Positions 25,807 through 33,510 of a stretch of DNA of 64,000 nt are shown in pieces. Origin of the DNA: an uncultured Chitinophagaceae bacterium (lineage in GTDB: Bacteria > Bacteroidota > Bacteroidia > Chitinophagales > Chitinophagaceae); NCBI GenBank assembly GCA_937862815.1, contig CALMED010000038.1:62001-126000 (forward strand), written 5' to 3'. A program made the translations under genes and the position numbers. Under the pieces are notes generated by a model that was not told the DNA's origin, did not search any database, and was given only the letters and a program-made list of their open reading frames with translations. How positions within the stretch are numbered: the first letter of the stretch is position 1; each line of letters starts with the position of its first letter.

Positions 25807-27246
25807 TCATTCCTTCAATCCTTGCTTCTCCCGCATCCTGTTTTCCAAATACACCAGCACGCCGGTCACGAGGAAGAACAGTCCGCCCACTTTGTCGGTT
25901 TCAATGAGGTCGCTCAGCAGGTTCAGTACCACAATCATGCTCAGGATCACGGCGCAGAGCATGGCCAGCGCCTGGTCGAAGGGATCCGTCAGCCGGTGGT
26001 AGGCCCGCAGGGCCAGCCGGAAGAGGAGGAACAGCAGTGCCACAAAGAGCACCAGCCCGGGGAAGCCCTGTTCAATGGCCAGCAGCAGGAAGTAGTTGTG
26101 CACGGTGGAGCGTTCCTTGTTTTCGCTGACCCAGGTTTTGAAGGCCGCAACGGCGTAGTGTTTGTAATGGTAGTAAAAGGTGTTGGGTCCGAAGCCGGTG
26201 ACGGGCTCTTCCTTTACCATGCGCACGCCGGCCACCCAGCGGTAGAAGCGCTCCATGGTGGAGATGTCTTTGAGTTCGTAGGTGGCGGCCATGTGCTCGC
26301 TGAAGTCGGTGCGGAAATAGGTCTTGTTGAAGTCGGGCGCAAAACGCATGAAGTTGTCATCGCGGATCAGCCACGTTACGCCGATCACCGCCAGGATTAC
26401 GCTCAGCGCCAGCAGGTTGAGCAGCTGCCTGCGCCGCACGGCCCACCAGGTGAAAACGCCGGCGATTACCGCCAGCCAGGCCCCGCGGGAATAAGCGAAG
26501 AACAGCGCGGCGGTGAAGAGGATGATCAGCAGGATGAACAGTTTGCGGGTGCGGCCCGTGCTCAGGTGCTGCCCGGCAAAGAGGATGGGCAGCAGGAAGG
26601 CGATCATGGCCGAATAGCTCACATGGTTCCGGAAAAAGGGATGCAGGGTGTCGTTCACGCTTTCGAAGCTGAAGCCGTGCGGCGCGTGCTGCACCAGGCT
26701 GGCCACCACCGGAATGCTGAGCCCTGCCACCAGCAGCAGCCCTGCTTTGATAAAATCCTCCCGCCGTTGCAGGAACACCAGCGTACCCAGGATAAAGGGA
26801 ACCAGGTACCAGGTTTTCGCCAGCAGGTACTTCAAACTCACAACGGTGTTGTGGGAAAAAATGACCGTGAGGAAGATCCAGGCCAGCTGCAGCACGAGGA
26901 GGGCCACCACGCTGCTGCGGGCCGCGGCTGCGGGAAAGCGCCGGGGGTGCAGCAGGAAGTAGCCCAGCAGGGCCCCGGTGAGCAGCAGCATCACGGGCTC
27001 GTCGGGCACGTCGGTGGACAGGCTGCCGCCCACTTCCAGTTCAGTCGAGAGGGGGATGAAGAAGAGCAGTAAGAAAAAGAGGTGCTTTACCTCCACCTGT
27101 ACGATGCGGGGCACCACCACCGCCACAAAGGGCAGGGCAAAGAGCGCCGGCAGTTCCAGGGCAATGCCCGCCGCAAAAGCGGCGATGGCGCCAAGGCCGG
27201 GCAGCCACCAGCGGCGAAGGTTGGTATGGGCAGCGGAAGCCGGCAT
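25807..27246 (-). CDS. O-antigen ligase / polymerase family membrane protein
   Basis: 479 residues with about twelve membrane segments. The large periplasmic loop carries the Wzy_C-type block: RFYRWVAGVRMVKEEPVTGFGPNTFYYHY in the family position (GFGPNTF is the key piece) and STVHNYFLLLAIEQGFPGL, with the conserved VHN. Such proteins polymerise or ligate lipid-linked glycans at the periplasmic face. It sits downstream of a chain-length-type protein and a flippase in the same direction, which form a polysaccharide export cluster. A second ligase-family protein is at 62623. Confidence 0.9.
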   Translation of the reverse strand: MPASAAHTNLRRWWLPGLGAIAAFAAGIALELPALFALPFVAVVVPRIVQVEVKHLFFLLLFFIPLSTELEVGGSLSTDVPDEPVMLLLTGALLGYFLLHPRRFPAAAARSSVVALLVLQLAWIFLTVIFSHNTVVSLKYLLAKTWYLVPFILGTLVFLQRREDFIKAGLLLVAGLSIPVVASLVQHAPHGFSFESVNDTLHPFFRNHVSYSAMIAFLLPILFAGQHLSTGRTRKLFILLIILFTAALFFAYSRGAWLAVIAGVFTWWAVRRRQLLNLLALSVILAVIGVTWLIRDDNFMRFAPDFNKTYFRTDFSEHMAATYELKDISTMERFYRWVAGVRMVKEEPVTGFGPNTFYYHYKHYAVAAFKTWVSENKERSTVHNYFLLLAIEQGFPGLVLFVALLFLLFRLALRAYHRLTDPFDQALAMLCAVILSMIVVLNLLSDLIETDKVGGLFFLVTGVLVYLENRMREKQGLKE

Positions 27247-27248
27247 GG

Positions 27249-28100
27249 TTACGACTTACGGGCCGCCTGCCACTCCTGCAGGAAGATGAGCAGCACGGCA
27301 AAGACGAAGGACAGCAGGGCGGCGGTGATCATACCGCTGCCCACCAGCGGTTTCTCCTTGCGGAAGGCGGGCACGGCTTCTTCAATCACGAAGATGGCGC
27401 CCACCTGGTTGATGCTGGTCTGGAACTGCTGGATCAGCTTTTCTTTTTCGTTGAGTTCGTTGATGAGGCTCTGTTTGCGGGCACGGAGAAAGTCATCGGT
27501 GCCGGCCTGCAGTTCCCGCTCCGTCAGCGCCAGCGAGTCTTTCTGCACCTGGTAGTCGGCCTGCAGTTTGCGGAGGATCTCCTCTTTCATCTGGTTGATG
27601 CTGCCCACCGCCTTTTGGTTGGTGCGCCACATAAACGCGTTGGCGATGCGGGTGGCCAGCTGCTTGTCTTTGTCCCACACGTTCACCTTCACATGCCCGT
27701 AGTCGTTTTTATGGATGCGCACGTTCTCTTTGAACTCTTTGTCGGTGAGGTACTGCCCCCGTTCGCCCGCGGCTTTGATTTTGTAGTGTTTTTTCAGCTG
27801 AAAGCTGTCGGCCAGGAAGCGGAACATCTCCTCCGAGCGTGCCAGGGCCATGAGGCGGTCGTTGTCGAATTCGCCACCGAAGTAGAAGTACTGGTCCCAG
27901 AACTGGGTGCGGTAGATGTTGGCGCGATCGCCCAGGTTGGGGTTGGCGGCGGTGAAGATGGCCGAGCTGCGGAAGACGGGTTTCATCAGCAGCAGGATGC
28001 CGCCTGTGATGCCGGTGCCCAGTACCACCAGCAGGGCGGTCTGCTTCCAGCGGTTGCGTACAATTCCGAGGAGATAAGCGAGATTAAATTGATAGTCCAT
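27249..28100 (-). CDS. Wzz-like chain-length determinant / polysaccharide co-polymerase
   Basis: 283 residues from MDYQFNLAYLL (ATG ending at 28100). It has a membrane helix near residues 19-38, a periplasmic domain with a long coiled coil (about 160-235, NQMKEEILRKLQADYQVQKD), and a C-terminal helix (about 255-275). This two-helix topology with a coiled coil between is that of Wzz proteins. A TACTTTTA element just upstream (minus strand, 28107-28114) supports this start over one 14 codons earlier. The stop lies 2 bases before the ligase start, so the two are one transcript. Confidence 0.85.
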   Translation of the reverse strand: MDYQFNLAYLLGIVRNRWKQTALLVVLGTGITGGILLLMKPVFRSSAIFTAANPNLGDRANIYRTQFWDQYFYFGGEFDNDRLMALARSEEMFRFLADSFQLKKHYKIKAAGERGQYLTDKEFKENVRIHKNDYGHVKVNVWDKDKQLATRIANAFMWRTNQKAVGSINQMKEEILRKLQADYQVQKDSLALTERELQAGTDDFLRARKQSLINELNEKEKLIQQFQTSINQVGAIFVIEEAVPAFRKEKPLVGSGMITAALLSFVFAVLLIFLQEWQAARKS

Positions 28101-28106
28101 ACGGCC

Positions 28107-28114
28107 TAAAAGTA
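28107..28114 (-). promoter_or_regulatory. Possible -7 element before the Wzz-like gene
   Basis: TACTTTTA on the minus strand, six bases before the ATG; one mismatch from TAnnTTTG. Confidence 0.35.
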
Positions 28115-28116
28115 CA

Positions 28117-29547
28117 TCAATTTTGTTCTTGCCAGCGGACAAACCAGGCTGGTGAAAACAGGCCCAGCAGGGGCAACGCCAGGCACCACACCACCCCCAG
28201 CAGCACCAGCTGCCACCAGCTGTGCAGGTTGCTCAGCTGTAACAGTCCGCCTGTGGTTATCAGCACCCCGGTGAGGAGCAGCAGGCGGACGACCGACGCC
28301 CTCCGGGGCTGGAGCTGCCAGCGGCGGATGCACACCAGCAGCAGGGCGGTGGCCATGAACGACTGGGTGAACAGGGCCACTACGGCGGCGCCCAGCGCGT
28401 GGTAGCGGGGGATGAAAACGAGGTTGAGGCTCAGGTTGAGCACCACGGCGGCCGCGGCGATCCACAGGTAGGTGCGCAGGCGGCGGTTGGCGGTGAGCAG
28501 GGTGCCGAAGATGTCAATGAGGAAGGCGGGCACCAGCACCAGCATGCCCCATTGCAGCACGCGGGCGGCGGCGGGGTCCTGCCGGTGGTAGAGCAGTTCC
28601 TGTAAAAATGAACTGTGGAAAAAGAACACCACCCCCACCAGCACGGCTGCGGCCAGCATCATGCGGAAGATTTTGTCCACCGTTTCGCGGATCACCTCGG
28701 GTTGCTGCAGGTGGCGGCTCCAGAAGGAGAGGAGGAAGCCCGCGGCCAGGTAGGAGAGCACGGTGGCCGCGTCCACGAAGCGGTACATGGCGGCGTACTG
28801 CCCTGCCTGGGTGGGGTGGCCCGGCAGCAGGTTCAGCAGCACACCATCGGCCCGGCTGTGGAGGAACATCATGAAGATGACGGCGGCAAAGGGCAGACTG
28901 CCGCTGATGATTTGCCCGATGGAGGAAGGCGGGGTATCGCCTCTTGCAGCCGGCTTCAGGTAGATCAACAGGCCGGTGCCGGCCACCACGGCTGCGGTGG
29001 CCGCCAGCACCTGCCAGTGGGTAAATTGGTAGATGGTGAAGGGGGCGCCCGGCTGCAGCAGATAAAACAGGCCCAGTGCGGGCGCCAGCAGCAGGAGTTT
29101 GTCCAGCACGCTCAGCAGCGAGCTGTAGCCGAACTGCTGCCGCGAGGAGAGCACCGCCCGCAGGAAGCTGATCCAGCTGAGCAGGAGTTGCAGGAGGGTC
29201 AGTCCGGCCAGCAGCCGGGTGTCGCTCAGCCCCAGCAGGGTGCCCAGCCCCAGCACCACTGCGGCGTAGAACCCGCTCAGCAGCAGTTTGTACAGCACGG
29301 CCTGCCGCAGCCAGTCGCGGTGTTCGGCACGGCGAACCGCCAGCTGCTGTTGCACGAAGAGGGTGATGCCGGCGTCGGCCAGGATGTTGAAGATGAGGGT
29401 GAAGCTGAGGTAGGCGAAATAATGGCCATAGGCTTCGTAGCCCGCCAGCACCTGCACCTTGCGGTCAACGCCGAATATCCACAGCGGCTTCACCAGGAGG
29501 TTGAGCGCCACAAGCACCAGTACCGATCGGAACAGATAACTGACCAA
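28117..29547 (-). CDS. Polysaccharide flippase (Wzx/MOP superfamily)
   Basis: 476 residues with 12-14 membrane segments and almost no soluble domain. The N-terminus MVSYLFRSVLVLVALNLLVKPLWIFGVDRK-type start with a first helix, and the FGTLLTANRRLRTYLWIAA block in the C-terminal half, fit the polysaccharide biosynthesis/transport protein group. It would flip lipid-linked oligosaccharides for the ligase/polymerase encoded downstream. The region is very GC-rich. Confidence 0.88.
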   Translation of the reverse strand: MVSYLFRSVLVLVALNLLVKPLWIFGVDRKVQVLAGYEAYGHYFAYLSFTLIFNILADAGITLFVQQQLAVRRAEHRDWLRQAVLYKLLLSGFYAAVVLGLGTLLGLSDTRLLAGLTLLQLLLSWISFLRAVLSSRQQFGYSSLLSVLDKLLLLAPALGLFYLLQPGAPFTIYQFTHWQVLAATAAVVAGTGLLIYLKPAARGDTPPSSIGQIISGSLPFAAVIFMMFLHSRADGVLLNLLPGHPTQAGQYAAMYRFVDAATVLSYLAAGFLLSFWSRHLQQPEVIRETVDKIFRMMLAAAVLVGVVFFFHSSFLQELLYHRQDPAAARVLQWGMLVLVPAFLIDIFGTLLTANRRLRTYLWIAAAAVVLNLSLNLVFIPRYHALGAAVVALFTQSFMATALLLVCIRRWQLQPRRASVVRLLLLTGVLITTGGLLQLSNLHSWWQLVLLGVVWCLALPLLGLFSPAWFVRWQEQN

Positions 29548-29565
29548 GGGTTTACGTTAATAGGT

Positions 29566-30042
29566 TCAGGATGCGGAAGGTGCCACCTGCACGTTCCGGT
29601 TAAAACTTTCTTCCAGCGAAATGAAGGTCTCGGTGCGTTCGATGCCCTTGATTTTCTGCAGGGCGTCGTGCAGTACGTAGCGCAGCTGGTTGATGTCTTT
29701 GCAGGCAATTTCGATGAACATGCTGTAATTGCCGGTGGTGTAGTTGAGCCGGATGATCTCGGGAATCTTGCGCAGCTCTTTGGCCACGTTGTCGTACAGA
29801 GAACTTTTTTCGAGGAAGATGCCCACAAAGGCCGTGATGTCGTAGCCCAGCGCTTTTACGTCAACGTGCAGCCGCGTACCCCGCACAATGCCCAGTTCCT
29901 GCAGTTTCTTCATGCGTACGTGGATGGTGCCGCCCGATACAAAGAGTTTTTTGCCGAGATCGGCATAGGAGATCTCGGCATTGGCCATCATTTCCGACAT
30001 GATCTGGTAGTCCAGTTTGTCAAGATTCAATTTGAGGGGCAT
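29566..30042 (-). CDS. Lrp/AsnC-family transcriptional regulator
   Basis: 158 residues. The N-terminal winged helix-turn-helix (LNLDKLDYQIMSEMMANAEISYADLGKKLFVS split as DYQIMSEMMANAEISYADLG and KKLFVSGGTIHVRMKKL) is followed by an RAM-type ligand domain with the family's GYDITAFVGIFLEKSSLYD core. Members sense amino acids and bind DNA as octamers. It ends 18 bases before the flippase gene, so it may be the first gene of that operon, or simply adjacent. Its own control probably lies in 30043-30148. Confidence 0.92.
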   Translation of the reverse strand: MPLKLNLDKLDYQIMSEMMANAEISYADLGKKLFVSGGTIHVRMKKLQELGIVRGTRLHVDVKALGYDITAFVGIFLEKSSLYDNVAKELRKIPEIIRLNYTTGNYSMFIEIACKDINQLRYVLHDALQKIKGIERTETFISLEESFNRNVQVAPSAS

Positions 30043-30148
30043 TTGCAGGATTCTTTTTGAATGAATAATAGATCATGGATCAAATATTTGAATAAATTCG
30101 AAACTTTCAAAATTTTACTTGAAAAATTTGCAAGGAATCGTGAATGTG

Positions 30149-30177
30149 TTGTAACATTGCACTGTCAACGTTCTTTG
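30149..30177 (+). promoter_or_regulatory. Bacteroidota-type promoter of the tRNA-like RNA gene
   Basis: TTG at 30149-30151, 19-base spacer, TTCTTTG at 30171-30177 (consensus TTG, 17-23, TAnnTTTG). A start site about 8-10 bases on would fall right at the 5' end of the folded RNA. Confidence 0.6.
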
Positions 30178-30186
30178 AACAACATA

Positions 30187-30369
30187 CTGTGGGGTGATGA
30201 AATTTTTGGCAGACATGCCCTCTCGTCTCGGGGGTGGGGATCACAGGATAAACGCAGCATAGAGCCGACGTATCCCGGTGCAAACCGGGGGTAAGCCGAC
30301 CAGGGTTGACCACTAAACTTTGTACTGCAGCTAACTGCCCCGTGGAGGTTCGACTCCTCCCCCTACAGC
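30187..30369 (+). ncRNA. tRNA(Leu)-like RNA with a 98-nt insertion in the variable arm
   Basis: The ends pair as a 7-bp acceptor stem (TGTGGGG 30188-30194 with CCCTACA 30361-30367, one G-U). Next come a leucine-type D arm (ATG - AAATTTTTGGCAGA - CAT, 30197-30216) and an anticodon-like arm (CCCTC - TCGTCTC - GGGGG, 30218-30234). The variable stem GGGG 30236-30239 pairs with CCCC 30338-30341, and the T arm is GGAGG - TTCGACT - CCTCC (30344-30360). The anticodon loop lacks U33; a GUC reading would not fit a leucine body. The 98-nt insert contains the hairpin CCCGGT - GCAA - ACCGGG (30274-30289). No CCA is encoded. Promoter upstream and terminator downstream imply a free RNA of about 180-240 nt. 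Whether it is charged, spliced or regulatory is unknown. Confidence 0.6.
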
Positions 30370-30396
30370 TTTTCTCAATTGTTTTTCTCATGCTTG

Positions 30397-30427
30397 GCCG
30401 GCAGATGTCTATCTGCCGGCTTTTTTT
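30397..30427 (+). terminator. Strong intrinsic terminator of the RNA gene
   Basis: GCCGGCAGAT (30397-30406), loop GTCT, ATCTGCCGGC (30411-30420), then seven T. The gene to its right is on the minus strand and ends at 30486, so a rightward terminator here fits the RNA gene. Confidence 0.92.
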
Positions 30428-30485
30428 ATGTGCCGCCCCGCCGGAACGGGCACCGGTACATCTCCCCCGCATGGCTGAACCTGGA

Positions 30486-30800
30486 TTACAGGAAACTATA
30501 GATCATCACAATAAAAATTCCCAGGAACACACACGCCAGCCCGGCAATGAACAGCCAGAGGGTTTTCTGGTAATAGATTTCCGTTTTTTCGCGGGGGTAC
30601 CGCATGTTGAGGATGCGGTACAGTACGATCAGCAGCAGTACCACGCTGCCGGTGAGACTGAACAGCGACACCACATCCCGCAGGCGGGTGATGCTGGAGG
30701 GGTAGGGTACCCAGGAAATGGCGAAGTTGAGGATGAAACCCAGCAGGATGCCGGTTGCGGTGACCATGGGCTGCCGGTAGCTTTGAATTTTATCGTCCAT
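30486..30800 (-). CDS. Small membrane protein of unknown function
   Basis: 104 residues from MDDKIQSYRQPMV (ATG ending at 30800; a start 11 codons earlier is possible). Three membrane helices are visible: about 14-32, 45-68 and 80-102. The ordered arrangement with LNMRYPREKTEIYYQKTLW between helices 2 and 3 is protein-like. No family recognised. Confidence 0.65.
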   Translation of the reverse strand: MDDKIQSYRQPMVTATGILLGFILNFAISWVPYPSSITRLRDVVSLFSLTGSVVLLLIVLYRILNMRYPREKTEIYYQKTLWLFIAGLACVFLGIFIVMIYSFL

Positions 30801-30921
30801 AAGCTGAATGCTTGCAGGTGGAAGATAGGACATTCTGCCGGCGGGAGCCGTTCTACTTACAATTTTTTCATTTTCCCCGCTGCCCGATTTGGTCTACCTT
30901 TTCCATCTCAACTGTACGGTC

Positions 30922-32037
30922 GTGAAATACTTGTTTCTTTTTGCCTTCAGCTACGCCACACAGGCCGCCGCCCAGGGACACAGCCATGCCCTGGGCCGCG
31001 CCCTCCGATTTCCCGATGTGCCGGGCTTTGTTACCTTAACAACCGATCTGCACCAGCACACCGTCTTTTCCGATGGCAGCGTGTGGCCCGATATCCGGGT
31101 GATGGAGGCCCTGATGGACGGCCTGGATGCCATCTCCCTCACCGAGCACCTGGAATACCAGCCCCACAAAGCCGACCTGCCGCACCCCGACCGTAACCGC
31201 TCCTACCAGCTGGCTCTGGCCGAAGCCAAAGACCACCGGCTGCTCATCGTCAACGGCTCGGAAATCACCCGCCGCATGCCGCCCGGCCACTGCAACGCCA
31301 TCTTCCTGAGCGATGCCAACCAGCTGCTGATAGGCGATTCGCTGGAGGTCTTCCGCAAGGCAAAGGAACAGGGCGCCTTCGTGTTCTGGAATCACCCGCA
31401 CTGGACGGCCCAACGCCGCGATGGCGTAGCCACCCTCACGCCCTTTCACCGGCTGCTCATCCGCGAAGGACTGCTGCACGGCATTGAAGTGGTGAACGAA
31501 CACACCTATTCCGAAGAAGCCCTGCAGTTGGCCCTCGACCACAACCTCACCATCATGGGTACCAGCGACATCCACCGGCTCATTGACTGGGAATTTGACG
31601 TGCCCAAAGGCGGTCACCGCCCCATCACCCTGGTATTTGCCAACGAACGCACCGAAGCATCCCTCAAAGAAGCGCTCATTGAACGCCGCACCGTAGTGTT
31701 TTTTAAAAACATGCTCATCGGCCGCAGCCGGGAACTGCTGCCCCTGCTGCAGCAATGCATCACCGTTGTAAAAGCACAATACCCCGCCCGGGCAGATGTA
31801 CTCGCCGTAACGCTGGAAAACAAATCCAGCGTGGAACTGGTGCTTCGCAATGAATCGTCCTTCCGCTTTCATACCGACGGCGACCTGCTGATCCTGCCGC
31901 CCGGTGCCACCCGCACCGTGGAGGTAAAAACGCTTACGCGCCTTTCGTCGCTTGAGCTGCGCTTCCGCGTGCTGTCGGCCGTGGAAGCCCCGCGGCAGCA
32001 CCCGCTGCTGGTGCTCCCCGTTACGCCGGCAAAATGA
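30922..32037 (+). CDS. PHP-domain phosphodiesterase (Sb-PDE type), exported
   Basis: 371 residues from the GTG at 30922, giving a signal peptide MKYLFLFAFSYATQAAAQ. The PHP metal site is clear: TDLHQHTVFSDG, ISLTEHLEY, VNGSEITR, FWNHPHW and MGTSDIHR. These are trinuclear-metal hydrolases acting on phosphoesters; this exported Bacteroidota type is annotated as Sb-PDE family. A TACCTTTT element at 30895-30902 would start transcription after the alternative TTG at 30889 and supports the GTG start. The C-terminal 100 residues look like a small beta domain. Confidence 0.85.
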   Translation: MKYLFLFAFSYATQAAAQGHSHALGRALRFPDVPGFVTLTTDLHQHTVFSDGSVWPDIRVMEALMDGLDAISLTEHLEYQPHKADLPHPDRNRSYQLALAEAKDHRLLIVNGSEITRRMPPGHCNAIFLSDANQLLIGDSLEVFRKAKEQGAFVFWNHPHWTAQRRDGVATLTPFHRLLIREGLLHGIEVVNEHTYSEEALQLALDHNLTIMGTSDIHRLIDWEFDVPKGGHRPITLVFANERTEASLKEALIERRTVVFFKNMLIGRSRELLPLLQQCITVVKAQYPARADVLAVTLENKSSVELVLRNESSFRFHTDGDLLILPPGATRTVEVKTLTRLSSLELRFRVLSAVEAPRQHPLLVLPVTPAK

Positions 32038-32074
32038 GAACGCGTGTACGCATGCGTGGTCGCCGCCCGGTTCC

Positions 32075-32082
32075 TACCTTTG
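32075..32082 (+). promoter_or_regulatory. -7 element of trmB
   Basis: TACCTTTG, six bases before the ATG at 32089. Transcription would begin at or next to the start codon. No clear TTG -33 element. Confidence 0.55.
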
Positions 32083-32088
32083 CGGCCC

Positions 32089-32820
32089 ATGGGCCAGAAA
32101 AAACTCATCCGCTTTGCCGAACTGGAAACCTTTCCCAATGTGCTGCAGTATCCCAACGGTATGCAGGGACAATGGCCGGCTTTTTTCAACAACGACCATC
32201 CCCTCACCCTCGAGCTGGCCTGTGGCAAAGGGGAATACGCCGTGGGGCTGGGACGGATGTACCCGCAGCGCAACTTCCTGGGGGTGGATCAGAAAGGCAA
32301 CCGCATCTGGGTAGGCGCCCGCACCGCCCTGCGGGACGGATTGCACAACGTGGCGTTTCTGCGCACGCAGATGGACCGGATTGATCAGTATTTCGCTCCC
32401 GGTGAAGTGGCGGAAATCTGGCTCACGTTCCCCGATCCGCAGCTGCGCTGCTCCAAACACAAAAAACGCCTCACTCATCCCAAGTACCTGCGGCTTTACC
32501 GGTCCTTCCTCCAGCCCGGCGCCCGCATCCACCTCAAGACCGATTCGCCCGTGCTCTACCGCTTTACCCGGGAGGTGATCCGCATGTTCGATCTTCCGCT
32601 GCACACCGATTTTGACGATGTGTACGCCGTGTCCAACCCCGCCCCAGAGCTTTGCATCAAAACACATTACGAGGCACTCGATATTGCCGGCAGCAACCGT
32701 GTGCATTACCTCTGCTTTGGCCTCTCCGACAGGCTCAGCGACCTGGAAAAGGACCGCTTGTTGAAAGAGTGGGTGTTTGAAAATGAGTCGGACAGCCCGG
32801 AAAAACAACCAACGGTTTAA
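32089..32820 (+). CDS. trmB: tRNA (guanine-N7-)-methyltransferase
   Basis: 243 residues from MGQKKLIRFAELETFPNV (ATG at 32089, placed by the promoter element). The SAM site is LELACGKGEYAVGLGRMYP, followed by NFLGVDQKGNRIWVGA. The TrmB signature EIWLTFPDPQ with downstream KKRLTHPKYL is intact. The enzyme methylates G46 in the variable loop of tRNAs. It follows the PHP gene by 51 bases but has its own promoter motif. Confidence 0.95.
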   Translation: MGQKKLIRFAELETFPNVLQYPNGMQGQWPAFFNNDHPLTLELACGKGEYAVGLGRMYPQRNFLGVDQKGNRIWVGARTALRDGLHNVAFLRTQMDRIDQYFAPGEVAEIWLTFPDPQLRCSKHKKRLTHPKYLRLYRSFLQPGARIHLKTDSPVLYRFTREVIRMFDLPLHTDFDDVYAVSNPAPELCIKTHYEALDIAGSNRVHYLCFGLSDRLSDLEKDRLLKEWVFENESDSPEKQPTV

Positions 32821-32845
32821 ACAAAAACAACCTCGCCGGAGTTAT

Positions 32846-32853
32846 TACCTTTA
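32846..32853 (+). promoter_or_regulatory. -7-like element of the DUF5522 gene
   Basis: TACCTTTA, 24 bases before the ATG at 32878; one mismatch from TAnnTTTG. Confidence 0.4.
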
Positions 32854-32877
32854 ATTCGCGGCCTGAACAGCGAAAAC

Positions 32878-33093
32878 ATGAAAAAACTGGCAGAAGGAAC
32901 CGATTATTACTACGATCCCTGTGGAAACATCGTGCTCACCGAGCATTACCATCTGGAGAAAGGGTATTGCTGCGGGCACGGTTGCCGGCACTGTCCCTTT
33001 GACTACGAAAATGTTTCCCCCACGCGTCGTACCTTGCTGCTGCAAGAACGGCAGCATGCCCAAAATGAGCCAACCACTTCCCCAAAAAAGTAA
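32878..33093 (+). CDS. DUF5522 small cysteine-rich protein
   Basis: 71 residues. Core DYYYDPCGNIVLTEHYHLEK then GYCCGHGCRHCPFDY: five cysteines and three histidines in a tight block that suggests zinc or another metal. I recognise it as DUF5522; function unknown. Its last 29 bases overlap the start of the alkyltransferase-like gene in another frame, so the two are coupled. Confidence 0.85.
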   Translation: MKKLAEGTDYYYDPCGNIVLTEHYHLEKGYCCGHGCRHCPFDYENVSPTRRTLLLQERQHAQNEPTTSPKK

Positions 33094-33445
33094 ACTGCCC
33101 CTCGCCGGCGCTGCCCGCGATTATTCTTTTTTTGAAGACGTGTACGATGTCGTACGCCAGGTGCCCCGGGGTCGTGTAACCAGCTATGGCGCCATTGCCG
33201 CTTACCTGGGTACCAAACTCTCCGCCCGCATGGTGGGCTGGGCCATGAACGGCTCTCACCGCATCCTGCCACCGGTACCCGCCCAGCGGGTGGTGAACCG
33301 CAACGGTATGCTCACGGGCAAACATCATTTTGAAACACCCACACAGATGGAAGAATTGTTGCGGGCAGATGGGGTGGAAGTGAAAAATGATACCGTGGTG
33401 GATTTTGCACAGCGGTTCTGGGATCCGGCGGTGGAGCTGGGATAA
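33065..33445 (+). CDS. Alkyltransferase-like protein (MGMT/Ogt DNA-binding domain without the reactive cysteine)
   Basis: 126 residues from MSQPLPQKSKLP (ATG 33065; another ATG is at 33056). The MGMT C-terminal domain is recognised by DVVRQVPRGRVTSYGAIAAY, VGWAMN and RVVNRNG. The active-site motif PCHR is replaced by PAQR (residues 72-75), so it cannot accept alkyl groups. Such ATL proteins bind O6-alkylguanine and hand it to nucleotide excision repair in other bacteria. It overlaps the DUF5522 gene. Confidence 0.88.
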   Translation: MSQPLPQKSKLPLAGAARDYSFFEDVYDVVRQVPRGRVTSYGAIAAYLGTKLSARMVGWAMNGSHRILPPVPAQRVVNRNGMLTGKHHFETPTQMEELLRADGVEVKNDTVVDFAQRFWDPAVELG

Positions 33446-33510
33446 ACCCCGGCAATACCCGTCGCCGGCAGCACCATCTTCTCAGTGGCGGCTGTTTGCG
33501 TCATGCCCCT

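Noticed and set aside
30240..30337. Group I intron in a tRNA(Leu) gene
   Set aside because: The insert is too short for a group I intron core, lies in the variable arm rather than the anticodon loop, and no paired P7 sequence was found.
30270..30342. Cobalamin riboswitch
   Set aside because: CCCGGTGCAAACCGGG and CAGCTAACTGCC recall parts of the B12 element, but the other conserved blocks are missing and the next gene in the same direction is beyond a strong terminator and a minus-strand gene.
30187..30369. tmRNA
   Set aside because: Ends fold as tRNA, but the unit is only about 180 nt, has a D stem and an anticodon-like stem, lacks a G3-U70 pair and gives no normal tag ending in LAA. A short frame from the ATG at 30215 ending in A-A-stop is most likely chance.
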